Part shown: in pieces, positions 25,255 to 35,653 of the stretch | Numbering within the stretch: the first letter of the stretch is position 1 | How the letters are laid out: the number at the start of each line of letters is the position of its first letter | NCBI GenBank assembly: GCA_029204225.1 | Contig: CM055111.1 | Span: forward strand, 9,379,262-9,443,261 | Reading direction: 5' to 3' | DNA length: 64,000 nucleotides | Origin: Diphasiastrum complanatum | Taxonomy: Eukaryota > Streptophyta > Lycopodiopsida > Lycopodiales > Lycopodiaceae | Position numbers and translations under genes: made by a program | Notes under the pieces: generated by a model | What the model was told of the DNA's origin: nothing | Seen by the model: only the letters and a program-made list of their open reading frames with translations | Database searches by the model: none

Positions 25255-26006
25255 GGTCAAGGAATGCAGGAAGTGAAGAGAGTGTAAGAAAAGCTTAATA
25301 TCGGAGGGAGCGGACTTTTGTCGTCACCCCAAATACGCTTTAGGTACACAAACGACACTAAGAGCAAGAAAGGAAATGACAAATGTCAAGAAAAGGTGTG
25401 GAAAGCAAGGAAAAAACAGCAAAGATACCTCTCGATAGAGCTCCAAGCGTGTGCGAAGAGCTGGCTGGAAAATGTGACCACAAGGAGAATGAAAGTGGGC
25501 GCTGGACAGCCTCCAATCAATGCTGAAAATATGGCTGGAAATCTATGGAAAACGTGATGAAATAGGGCGATGGACAGCCTCCAATCAAAACTGAAATATG
25601 GCTGAAACTCTGCTAGAACAATGGCTGAAAAATGTGATGAAGTAGGGCACTGGACAGCCTCCAATCAATGCTAGAAAGATGGCTGGGAATCCTCTCCCTG
25701 TATCAAATGGAGAATTCAAGAAAAAAAAAGAGGGAAAAGGATTTGGAACTTGGGCGCCGGAAATAATCTGCCCAAAAAAAAAAAAAAAAAAAATTCCGGC
25801 CGCCAAATTTAGCGAAAGTACTTCCGCTAACTATCTGCTAAAGCTCCGCCAAGGAAAATGCTCTGATGGGAGTTGGTCCTCCTCCAAATTGTGCTAAATG
25901 TTGCTTAAGCAAAGAGACGAATGCCCTCAGCAAAGAGAGAAAAATCAGCAAGGAAAATGGACACCCAATCAGAAAATCAGATCTGAAATTCAACAATCAG
26001 GAAAGT
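25255..26006 (-). other. 5' leader of copy 3, with tandem repeats
   Basis: Untranslated leader. Between about 25497 and 25690 a unit of 70-80 bases is repeated about three times, each with GGGC-(G/A)-(C/A)TGGACAGCCTCCAATC. It also has a run of 19 A at about 25775-25793. Confidence 0.7.
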
Positions 26007-26018
26007 GCTCTGATACCA
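26007..26018 (-). promoter_or_regulatory. Primer binding site of copy 3
   Basis: Minus-strand TGGTATCAGAGC abuts the LTR end CATAACT with no spacer, which fixes the LTR boundary. Confidence 0.92.
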
Positions 26019-26481
26019 AGTTATGATCAAAATCTCAGGTGTTGAATCAATGAAGCATAAAAGACACCAATAGACTAAAGCCCTACAAGCAATAGACAAG
26101 ACAATAGGTTCTCCCACGAAGAGCCCAAGCAATACCAATCAATAATCTGAAAAATGTGTACAAATGCCCCTATAAATACCCTACCAATGAACCCTAAAAT
26201 AAGAATTCAAAAGTAAAGGGAGGCAAAATGTGGAGGGAAAATAGTGCGCCCTCCTACGGGCCCCCACTCCACATATAACCATATAATAAGGGCCCAAGGC
26301 CAGTCAATGTCATAAAAAAGGACCCAGTGCGGGTCATAAGCATATAAAAAGCCTCTGGGGCCTGTACATGACTAATATAAAATGCGTAACCAGAAATATA
26401 CATAACCAACAGTAAATGTAAAGAGGCCTGCGGAATATATGCAGAGTAGCCCAGTAGGCCTGTATCCTGTAGTCCGTAACT
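26019..26481 (-). repeat. 5' LTR of chromovirus copy 3
   Basis: 463 bases, almost identical to 20172-20636. Followed by the target duplication ATTGA. Confidence 0.95.
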
Positions 26482-26551
26482 ATTGATATATTTAAGGGGG
26501 AGTTTCAACCCACTTGATCTGATTTTGTGATTGATGAGATTATTTTTTGAA

Positions 26552-26700
26552 ATGGATCAAAGACAATGATTTGACAAGCTCAACAAAGAAAATTTCCAAA
26601 TATGGCAAGCCAAAATGAGGTGTCTTGACCAAGAAACATTTTTAGAGAGTAGTCAATGGTATGGGAGACTTGCAACAATATTGGGTGCCAAAAGCTAGAA
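26552..26700 (+). pseudogene. Possible Ty1/copia gag start fragment
   Basis: Translation from ATG 26552 gives MDQRQ-stop, then FDKLNKENFQIWQAKM, which resembles the N-terminal gag pattern of copia elements. Only about 50 codons are recognisable and two stops are present. Confidence 0.4.
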
Positions 26701-29700
26701 ATGGTAAATATTTTTGAGACCACACATCTGTAGTTTAATGCTCGAGAATGGTAAATGCATAGCAGAATATGTTACACAATATCCCAACATGACTCAATAT
26801 CCAACATGCAGTTTTGAGCAACCAATGATGCAATGCAGGAAAGAAGACATGTAATTTCATCGATGTCTATTGAATATAAACTTTATACTATCCAAGGGTA
26901 GTGTTGGAGATATGATATATCGATGTTATGTCTAGGATAATGCCTTACATGACATTGGAAAGTGAAAACTCTATGGAGTCCACTCACAAAGTCTTAGCCC
27001 ATCAACTTCCTCAGTTTATGACTTGGCAGAAGTGGGCAATTGGGTGCACTTGAGCAAATCATATGCTCTTCAGTTTAGTGACCAGTTCTATTTTTGGTAA
27101 TTACAAGGTATGCCAATGGCAACATATTGGCCCATTCAACGTACTAGACATTATTGAACACACTATTGGTACATTAAATGACAAATAAGCCTAAGAACCT
27201 CATAATGTAGTTGATGAATTCTTATGTGTAAATGGACTTCGGACATATCAACATATGGACCACACATGAAAATACACAGAGCTCTTCTAACTTCATCTCT
27301 CTCACAAAATATTCTAGAAGAACTCTTGTAACAAAAGTTTTGTGTCTTCTCTCCTCTCCTCTAGTGTTAATTGCATATGAAATAGAAAAAATTTCAATTG
27401 AACTAACTCATCGTCGAAGAAAATTCTGACAAAAGTTGTACCACATTGAGTACAATCGTTGATTGTGACCACCCATCTGGCGAAGTAATCTCCTTTTCCC
27501 ATCACGTCTCCAAATGTAAAGCTCTGCTCCCGCAATTCCTAATATCTACTCCAATAATCAAGATCACAAGTTTGAATGTTGGTTGAAGGACAACAAAAGG
27601 CAAATGCATAAACATTGTTTGAGCTTGAGCTTGACTACATAGAACTAAAAATTTCAATGATTTGTATTTCAAATGCATCCTACATCTTCAATAAAATGTT
27701 TCAATAATCATAAGGAGACAAATGCCATATATATAATACAGTATAAAAACTTAAAATTTGGTTTAGCGGGCAAGCCCTTCAAAATATCATGAAGATAAAT
27801 CTCCCACGTCATGACCATGAGATAACTTACAACATTGTACATATTAAAGAATGGCAAAACTAGCCAAAAAATTATTCCAATGAACAACCGGTGCTCCATA
27901 TGCTCAAATGCAAAACAAACCATGATATGCACTTATCATATTACCAAATTCTGACTTATAACTAGCTAGTCATTTGTTATCTGCTTGTCCTCCAACTTAG
28001 AATGAACATATTCTTCAATGAGTTAGAAGCTAAAACGAAACGTTTGATGGCATAAACTTGCAAATCATAACTTTCACTAAAACAGCTCACGAGATATACC
28101 TTTGGCATGTTACGCAACAATATGATAAAGTGTAATCTAATTTTGTTAGAGCATAGATGGTGTCTGAGCACTAGTTCCTTGAGACAAATGGGTATAGATT
28201 ACAATGTACAAAACAAGAACATGAATTTTGTGAGAAACATAAGAGTCATTTCAAGATGCTCAATATATGTAGATACGTAATACATAGTACATACATACAT
28301 ATATTTACACATGTGGGTTCGCAACTATAACTGTGTACTCTATGCAAGTGTGTGTACACACTACACAAGGAACCATCCCATAACAAGCAAAAATGGACTT
28401 AAAGTAGGAAAAAAGAAATATTAATTTGACATGTAGATGATGGACAAGTAGATTGATGGTGCCATCTTCAACGCTATAGAGTCATCCACAAAGTCTAAGA
28501 TCATCAAGTCCATCATGGTCTAAATGCTACAATGTCTTGTTTGCTACTTGCTTTGGTAGTGCCCAAGAGTAGATTGGGTCACATGCACAAACACGTCCCA
28601 TAACGTCCATCTAAATTAGACTTCCATGTATACTAATATGATAGAAAAATATATCAACATCTAAGAGAGTACCCAAGATAACCAAGGAGGTGTGCAATCT
28701 TAAACCTTATTAAGTCCAACCACAAAATTTCATATCGTCAACTCCATCATGCATAGCATGAACCAAACACTATGAGATACATACTCATTTTGACAGTGCC
28801 CGGAGTAGGTTAGGTTGCACAAACATATATCCACAAAAGCTTCCATACATTTGTAAAGTTTCTATCAATTCCCCGATGGTGAAGGCAAACTAAGTCATGA
28901 TGAAGGCTAGCACTAAAGAGCAAAGCCAATCACATGAAGGCCTCATAGAAGAAAAAATCTCAAAGAGGATAATAAGGTGTCAACATTCCAATTTTCTACA
29001 CAACCATATAAGCCCACTGACAATAAGATTATCCCTCTGCTAGCCTTTCATTGAGAGAAAACATGTTGGTGCCAATGGAATCAGCTTCTACGATAGACAT
29101 GATCCAGTTGAATTTATCATCACACCCTAACTAATCATTTTCCTCAATTTTAAGAGAAGTCCCTTTACTAGTGCCTCTTGATGTACCTAATTAGATGTGC
29201 ATTGTGCACAATCTTCAAAACATGTGATATAAGGCAAAACAATAAACATCTTCTCCCTTTAGATTGTCGTTTTGCTCCACTGAATGGTCTAACTTGTTTT
29301 AAGCTCAACATGCAATAGGTGATGCCTTTCTTTTGAGGCCTTGCCACTAACTGTAATTACGAGCCATACTTTTAGGAACTTCTTTGCATATTTTCCAATA
29401 TTAATCGATGTATGCCTAGATTGGCAATGTCTTCTAGCAACATGGAGCAGAAATGCACAAACATTTGCTGCAACAAGCAAGTTAATTTCAACTCCTTCCC
29501 AGTCAACGACAATTCTCAACTATCTATTTGCACAAGGCTTTTCCTTCTACTCTAGCGATTTTTTCGAACAAACGACTATTTTCTCAAGAATGTGGTTGCA
29601 AAAGCTTGAATTTAAATTCACCATTGATCTCCAAAAAGTAGATATTTTCAATAAAATAAGACGACGTATGTCTTAATAGTGATTTATCTTTTTACACATT

Positions 29701-30012
29701 GGCTCTTTAATACCGAGCATAAGATAATGGTCCTTCAATGAAAATATGCAGTTCTCCAATTTGGAACATTATTTAAGTTCATTGCCAACAATTCTCGTAT
29801 TTGGGTCACATGGCTGCCAAAGGGTTGCTCAAGCCCTCATCTCTCTAACCCAACAATTATTCATATAACTTAACAATCACACTTCTGCCACAACATGGTC
29901 TTGTAATCAACTCGACCAATTCTCAACCCAATAAACCACAATCATGAAGGCTAGGCCCATAATGGTCATCCTTAACTTGCATCTTTGGCTACTTCTCGAA
30001 TGGGCTCACAGT
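26701..30012. other. No gene seen; old repeats
   Basis: A/T-rich DNA with only short open stretches lacking motifs, including two overlapping ones on opposite strands at 29289-29676. It holds copies of a dispersed repeat of unknown type at about 26960-27062, 28465-28620 and 28700-28850. Confidence 0.55.
28465..28620. repeat. Unclassified dispersed repeat, representative copy
   Basis: Shared blocks are CACAAAGTCTAAGA, TCCATCATG, then GTGCCCAAGAGTAGATTGGGT and CACAAACA. Other copies lie near 7003-7150, 26960-27062 and 28700-28850, all on the same strand. A weak one may lie at 30520-30640. Confidence 0.6.
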
Positions 30013-30402
30013 CATAGTTGCCAAGGAACAGGAACGAAATGGGAACGGGAACGTTTTCGAGAACTTGGGAACGTGGGAACGCCACGTCATTAAATATACA
30101 TTTGAAGCAATGCCCAGGAAAATCGACAAAGTGTAGGAATGGAACTGGCCTTATTTCTCAAAAACGAGTATCTTGATACTTTTGATGGGTTTTTATACAT
30201 GCATATGAACCCTTTTATGGGTAACAGTCAATAAAATACTGAGAAGCTTAAAAAAAAGGAGGGTTTATTAGAACATTTTGCTTTTGCTATTAGGGAACGC
30301 GTTCCCACTGCTACAGAAACGTTCCCACCTGGGAACGCCTGGTAGGAGGGAACATGGGGAACGCTTTCCCAGTGGGTGGGAACGCATTCCTTGGTAAGTA
30401 TG
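30013..30402. mobile_element. MITE with GGGAACG words, probable hAT type
   Basis: 390 bases. Left end CATAGTTGCCAAGGAA; the reverse complement of the right end is CATACTTACCAAGGAA (14 of 16 match). Flanks CTCACAGT (30005-30012) and CCGACAGT (30403-30410) match at 6 of 8 bases, like an old 8-base duplication. GGGAACG or CGTTCCC occurs many times near both ends. No coding sequence. Confidence 0.75.
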
Positions 30403-30733
30403 CCGACAGTTCATTGCTCGAGACACACAACCTAGCTTAGGCTAGATACCTAGCTCATGTTAGTAGTCAAGATAGTAGCTTACAATCGTTAGAGTTGTTC
30501 CTTCCGAGGTCACCGAAGTTCCACAACTAGACCCTACCATCAAATTTGTCACAATGCACAGCATGGACTGTAGACTACAACATTCTTGATATATCATTCA
30601 TCCAACAAAAATGCATGTCACATGAATAAACACGCTCCACCATAACCATTGATAGAAAGACCAATGTGTTGAATTTTTATCACTCACTCAAGCTAGCAAA
30701 GGAGAGCAAAACGAATTGATCGAAGTCCATATT

Positions 30734-31290
30734 CTACAAAAAACACTTCGCTTCTTCAATGGCATTTTGTGTATCCGCAATGCCACATACCCGAATATTG
30801 AGAGCTTTGCTTTCCCAAAGCCTATCCTCCGAAAGAGTAGCTAAGATAACTGAGGAGATAGGTGCAGTAGGCTTACTCCCTTTCTTGATGCAAGGCTGCC
30901 CAAGACATGGCTTCCTTCTTCTGCTGCTCAATTTTAGCTTCCAGTTCTTTGAAGCAGTTTGATGATTCCGGTGTGGCAAGAATAGGTTGGGCTCTAAGTT
31001 ATTGCTTCAGTGTGTCCACTTCCTTTTGCGGCTTGCTATTAGCTCCTCTGAGCTGAGACATTTCAGCTTTGATCAAGTGCAGCTTTGTTTTCAGTCCCTG
31101 GAAATCTTGCAGTGAGATCCCCATGCTAGCTGCAACGTAGGATTTAACAGCTTTGGCAAGTGTGTAAGGTTCCTCATAATATGGGTTAGTTAGGACAGAA
31201 AGGACATGTACTGCAAAAGAGGAAGGAGCCAGGACAGGTATCGCAGAAGGAGGAAGACATTTTTTCCATTACTCTCATCAAGGGCAGCAG
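30734..31290 (-). pseudogene. LINE ORF1 fragment
   Basis: A heptad-like segment (IKAEMSQLRGANSK) leads to ALNIRVCGIADTQNAIEEA, matching the conserved part of the ORF1 proteins at 45224-45532 and 51358-51783. ORF1 proteins bind LINE RNA. It lies 3' of the ORF2 fragment at 31362-33470 in the same orientation, so it belongs to a separate copy or a rearranged one. Confidence 0.75.
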
Positions 31291-31361
31291 GGTGGTGGTA
31301 ATTAGGCAGCGGCCCCCTTCCTCCAAAAACAATGGCCAGCGAAGGCTAAGAGAGACACAGA

Positions 31362-33470
31362 TCACTGCAGTGAAAAATCAGGATTGAATAGGTTGACTGC
31401 CTCATCATCTGATAGGTCATCGCGCTCCTGCTTCTGAAAGAAGCTAGTAATGAGATGCTGGCCAGAATCAGTAAGAATCTCCGATGGTAGCAAAGAGGCT
31501 CTCAACATAAGCATCTCTTGTAGTAAAAGGCCGACACATCTGGGATCCCGATACTCCAAAAATGTACTATGGGTAATAGGGGTGTCTTGATATAAGCAAT
31601 GATATATGCCACGTATCTCATAGTATGCAGGGCATATGAAGATAAAATGAAACTCATCCTCCACTACACCCAATGTGCATACCGGGCATATCCGATGCTC
31701 CCTCAAAATGCCTGAATATCTGCCTGTCTCAATAGCAAGCTGATGCAAAGAGACTCGTAACTGTCCCAATCTGTATCGGAGCCCAAAAGAGAGAGGAAGA
31801 GATAGATAAGGTCTAATAGGGAGTCCCAAATTGTCTCTGCGTAAGATATGTGTGCCATAGAAGGTAAGCTTGACTCTCTCATGATCAGGGCGATCCCATA
31901 TTATGTGACAATATCTACGATACAGCTGTTGTCTAATAAATGTATGAGTTCCCTATGGGAGATCCAGCACCGAGAAGCCCCATGACTGAAAGAAAGTCAC
32001 CACATCACTGTACCAAGAAAATCTAGCCTGCTATAGTCTAAGAAGAAGTAAGCGCTGCCATCACGTATCTGTGAGTATACATGGTCTCAAGTCGATGTAG
32101 AAAGGTAACAATCTGAAACATAGCCTCTACCACCATGGGGAGTGAGGCGAACTCCGCTAAAAGAATCTCATGAGGAACTAATGGCTTCGCACGAATCATC
32201 CTCCCTAACATGGTGATCTGCAAACGAGTGATGTCTCTCCAAGTACCCTGAGATATCCTTGGGCACTAGACCTCCGCCGAGTGCATAACCACTGATGAGA
32301 CCACTGTAGAGAAAAGGTGGTCTCTGGTAGCAGGGTCATGTATATGGTAAGTAGTACACACTCTCTCCATATGTACCAAGGCAGCATGCCCCTTACGCAG
32401 GCGAGATAGAGCAGTAGAGCGAAAAGTGAGTAAGGGGCCGGTGAATAATACACCTAGGTAGGTGTATGATGTAACAATCTCCAGCTGCTGTCCATCATAA
32501 TAAAATGTGTCATCTCTCATATGATGCCAATTTGTGTTAAACACCATTACCTTGGTCTTAGGCTTTAGCAATATTCACCATCAAGCCCCACACTAAGCAA
32601 AAACCATATAGAGCATCAAGATGTCGCTGTAAACCAGAGGCTGTACGGGGATAGCAACGCCACATCATCCACATACAGTTGGATAGGAATAATAACATCA
32701 GCAAGTGGACATCCATCACCCCCCTCCTCCTTGATGATCCGCTCTAGATCATCGATGTACAGTGCAAAAAGAGTGGGAGAGAGTGGACATCCCTGCTTGA
32801 CTCCAACTGTGCTCTGGATAAAAGGCGACCAGTTGCTGCCATCTCTGAAACATGCAAAAACCCTCTCATATAAGGCGCTGGTAGCCATAATGATATCCTA
32901 TGAGAAGCCAAGTGAAGATAAGCGTTGAAGTAGCAGGTGTCGTGGAACTGAGTCAAAGGCCTTGCGGAAATCCACAAAGCAGCAGTATACTCTTCGTCTC
33001 CGATGTTGAGCCTCCTCTATGATGCAGCATAGGACAAATGCATGATCAATGGTAGAGTATCCGGGTCTAAAGCCAGCCTGTCCAAGAGCAAATAACTCAT
33101 CTGATTCCGCCTAGGAACCAACCATAGACTGCAGAACTGAGCCATAAAGCTTTGCCATCTTGTGACTGATCATGAGAGTGCGATAGTTATCCACGTTCAT
33201 TGGATCACCAGCCTTGAGAATGGGATGGAGGAGGTTCGTGCACCAGTTGGTGGGGAAGCCCGATGTAACAGCCAAGTTAAAAGTGTGGGCAATGCAAGGA
33301 GAGAGAAGTTGGGAGACAGGTTTGAGGAAGTCCGTGTTAAGAGAGTCGACGTCTTTCGCTTTATGGGATTGGGCTTTACAACCAATTTGGTCAGAGGTAA
33401 AAAGAGAGAATGTAGCAGGTCGGGTAATAGGGAAAGGCGGAGCATCTATAGTGTATAAGCAAGGTTGCAT
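31362..33470 (-). pseudogene. LINE ORF2 fragment (RT and C-terminal zinc region)
   Basis: L1-type RT in pieces: TSGFPTNWCT and YRTLMIS near 33200, QAGFRPGYST and VDFRKAFDSVP near 33000, GVKQGCPLSPTLF near 32790, and the catalytic YVDDVALLS near 32680. KTKVMVFN and YTYLGVLF follow near 32500. The C-terminal CPVC...EDEFHF...CPAYYEIRG region is near 31650 and the stop is at 31362. Several frameshifts and stops; the endonuclease is missing, so the copy is truncated at its 5' end. Confidence 0.92.
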
Positions 33471-33479
33471 CTCGATTCG

Positions 33480-33535
33480 AACAGGTCGATTCGAACCGGC
33501 CGGTTCGAACCGATTCTTTGAGGTTCAAACAAAGA
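33480..33535. repeat. CGATTCGAACCGG palindrome cluster
   Basis: GATTCGAAC, GATTCGAACCGG and CCGGTTCGAACCG in a row, just past the 3' end of hAT-B. It could be the subterminal region of hAT-B or of a separate small element. Confidence 0.5.
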
Positions 33536-33598
33536 GGGACAAACATGTTATTGCCTACAAATTAGTAAATTACGATAATTAGTTCGAACTTCGAAAAT

Positions 33599-33742
33599 TT
33601 AATTCAAGACCTTAGACAATCCTAATTTCTCACCTGCACCCTGCATGGCCTCCTCATGGAGGAATGCGTACACGTCCTCCTCTGACTGGTCTCTCGGTGG
33701 CAACTCTAGAACCTTTGCCACATCGATCAGATCGAGATTAAC
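33599..33742 (-). pseudogene. hAT-B probable last exon
   Basis: Preceded by an acceptor (GTGCGTAG) on the minus strand. It encodes an acidic segment (VNLDLIDVAKVLEL, EEDVYAFLHEE) and ends at TAA 33599. The typical hAT dimerisation segment (ERNWS-type) present in hAT-D is not seen in hAT-B, so an exon may be missing. Confidence 0.55.
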
Positions 33743-33941
33743 CTACGCACATGTCACAATGCACATTGAAATCAAGACAAAATTTGGAGGGTCGAGTCCC
33801 GACAAAAGCTAAAATTTAGCTACAGTCTAGTATCTACTATGTAGTACGATCTATTTAGTATCTACTAATTGGGTCCTGCCACCTGGGATGATGGATCACA
33901 TGTTAGAATTTAGAAATTATAATTTATGGCTTACAAGTTAC

Positions 33942-34244
33942 CTGGATAGGCTCTGCGGTGGTCTGGAGTCTACCCAAAATTTATTACCCTCTCTCAAAAG
34001 CGTCGGGCCAGTGGCAAACTCCAAGGTCTCATACCTGAAAATCTGAAGCTCATCCAGTAGGTTATCCTGCTCGCGTACATCAGGATAAACTCGGGAGATA
34101 TAGGCATTCCAGCCATCCCTGAGCTCCCTATTTGTGAACTACTCCTCATTCCTCCAAAGTGGATGGAGTATGTGGGCCATGGCATGCAGGGGCTTATGAA
34201 ACCACTCCCACCTGCTCAACCAAAGGAGCCGGACCTCCGCAAGC
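33942..34244 (-). pseudogene. hAT-B exon (WEWFHKPLHAMAHILHP region), with TAG
   Basis: Corresponds to 57537-57882 of hAT-D: RWEWFHKPLHAMAHILHPLW aligns with RWNYFHRSIHSVAHMLHPLF. TAG at 34139-34141 aligns with a glutamine in hAT-D. Acceptor and donor (GTAACT) are present. Confidence 0.8.
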
Positions 34245-34374
34245 CTACAAGAATCAAGATTAAAGACACATTAATAATTGTACTATATATTACATAGTAC
34301 ATACTACATACTACATACTACTTTGACCTGTGTACATAGTACATACTTCATTTGAAATTTGAATCTTGACATAC

Positions 34375-34680
34375 CTCTCTGGGCTAATGGTCATGCAAAG
34401 GCTCAACTGCTCGCCCAGCCTGTCCATGAACTCATACGAGAGGCCCAATGTGCAGCCCTCTCGATCTGTAAGGCGCAGGACAATGTAGATGGGTTGTAGG
34501 CCCACCATAATGGATCGAGCCTCATCCCAAAATGGTGAATACATAATGGTCCACTCGAATCTCTTACTCTTGGGCTCTTGTGATGGCCCCCACTGCGCCC
34601 AGTCAACGGCAACAACCATTTGCCTCAAGCCCTGATGAACTTTCAGCAGTCGTTCCAGGACCAGGAACATAAATGCAAAC
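34375..34680 (-). pseudogene. hAT-B exon (central catalytic domain)
   Basis: Motifs FWDEARSIM, LQPIYIVLRL and LGLSYEFMDR align with hAT-D 57230-57400. Bordered by acceptor GTGCAG and donor GTATGT. Confidence 0.8.
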
Positions 34681-34847
34681 CTGCACAGGGCACAAGTGAC
34701 AAGTTCTAAGTTCTCACTTCTAAGTTCTGACAACACAATACATGGCACATGCATGAAATATTTACCACTACTAACTAAACAGTAAATACTTACCAACAGT
34801 CTACAGAGGCGCATTCAATTTTGAGTTGCAACTTGCAACTTGCATAC

Positions 34848-35088
34848 CTGGTGGGGGCAGGTCTAAAGACATCCAAGGTGGACCGTCTCCTGAACATGGC
34901 TAGGACCCTGGGCTTCTTGGCGACAAATCTCACCAAGAACCGTGCAGTACACACCACCTCCGCAATCCATGGAATCTTGGCCACATCCTCAACCAACAAG
35001 TCCAGGCAGTGTGCAGCACAAGGTGTCCAAAAGTCTCATTAACGAGCCTACCCATGGAGACACAGTTTGACGCATTGTCTGTGACCAC
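34848..35088 (-). pseudogene. hAT-B exon (VTDNASNC catalytic motif)
   Basis: Starts VVTDNASNCVSMG, the second catalytic aspartate region of the hAT core, and ends KPRVLAMFRRR...RPAPTR, matching hAT-D. A frame change occurs in the middle, near the HTAW segment. Confidence 0.8.
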
Positions 35089-35282
35089 CTACACAAGTTT
35101 GAAGTTACAACCATACAATGCAATGTGCATGACTTTGAAGTTTGGAATTCTGAATTCAAGTGAATCATAATTCATTGTCCATCAACCATACAATGCAACA
35201 TTCAACATTGACATTTACAAATTACCTAATACCATTATAGTAATAGGTATAATATATATACCTGTACAACGTGTTGTGGTCC

Positions 35283-35640
35283 TGTAATAGATCCTAACAC
35301 CACAGTAGGGCAAACACTAACTGATCCACCCAACCTTGCCTACTCCCTGATATAGAGTAAGCCCCTCCTAGCCCAGTGTGAGGACTGGTAGCATGCTACT
35401 GCCAAGTGTCGGCCACGTGGCACTGACGTGGCCGACTGCACGTCGGGACCCAACTGGGGGCCCTATCCTGCTGACAGGGTCCCTAGGCTGTGTTAGGCCC
35501 GCCATGGCTATGGACCGTGCTGGGGCACACTACTCACACTGTCTTGCCCTGTTGGTCATGTACGCTGGACACGACCCTGACTGTGGTATCTGACCTATCT
35601 GTGTTCTCTAGGGTTCGGCACTGGTTACGAGCTCGTAACA
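35283..35640 (-). repeat. 3' LTR of gypsy element A
   Basis: 358 bases with standard ends, TGTTACGAGC and CTATTACA on the minus strand. Confidence 0.92.
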
Positions 35641-35653
35641 CTCCCTCCCCCTT
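35641..35653 (-). promoter_or_regulatory. Polypurine tract of element A
   Basis: Minus-strand AAGGGGGAGGGAG next to the LTR. It overlaps the pol stop codon region. Confidence 0.85.

Larger units (their letters stand above)
20172..26481 (-). mobile_element. Ty3/gypsy chromovirus copy 3, both LTRs and target duplication
   Basis: 6310-base element. LTRs at 20172-20636 and 26019-26481 are flanked by the direct repeat ATTGA (20167-20171 and 26482-26486). It has a primer site, leader, gag, protease, RT, RNase H, integrase and polypurine tract. LTRs differ by about five substitutions and one two-base indel, so insertion was recent. Yet coding has a deletion in gag, a frameshift and two TAG stops, suggesting it moved as a defective template. 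Confidence 0.96.

Noticed and set aside
29289-29676. Overlapping open stretches of 76 and 111 codons on opposite strands
   Set aside because: No recognisable motif, no splice context, A/T-rich surroundings; fits chance.
33480-33535. GGTTCGAACC resembling a tRNA T-loop (B box), possible tRNA or SINE
   Set aside because: No A box, acceptor stem or cloverleaf can be drawn; the word repeats in both orientations as a palindrome cluster.
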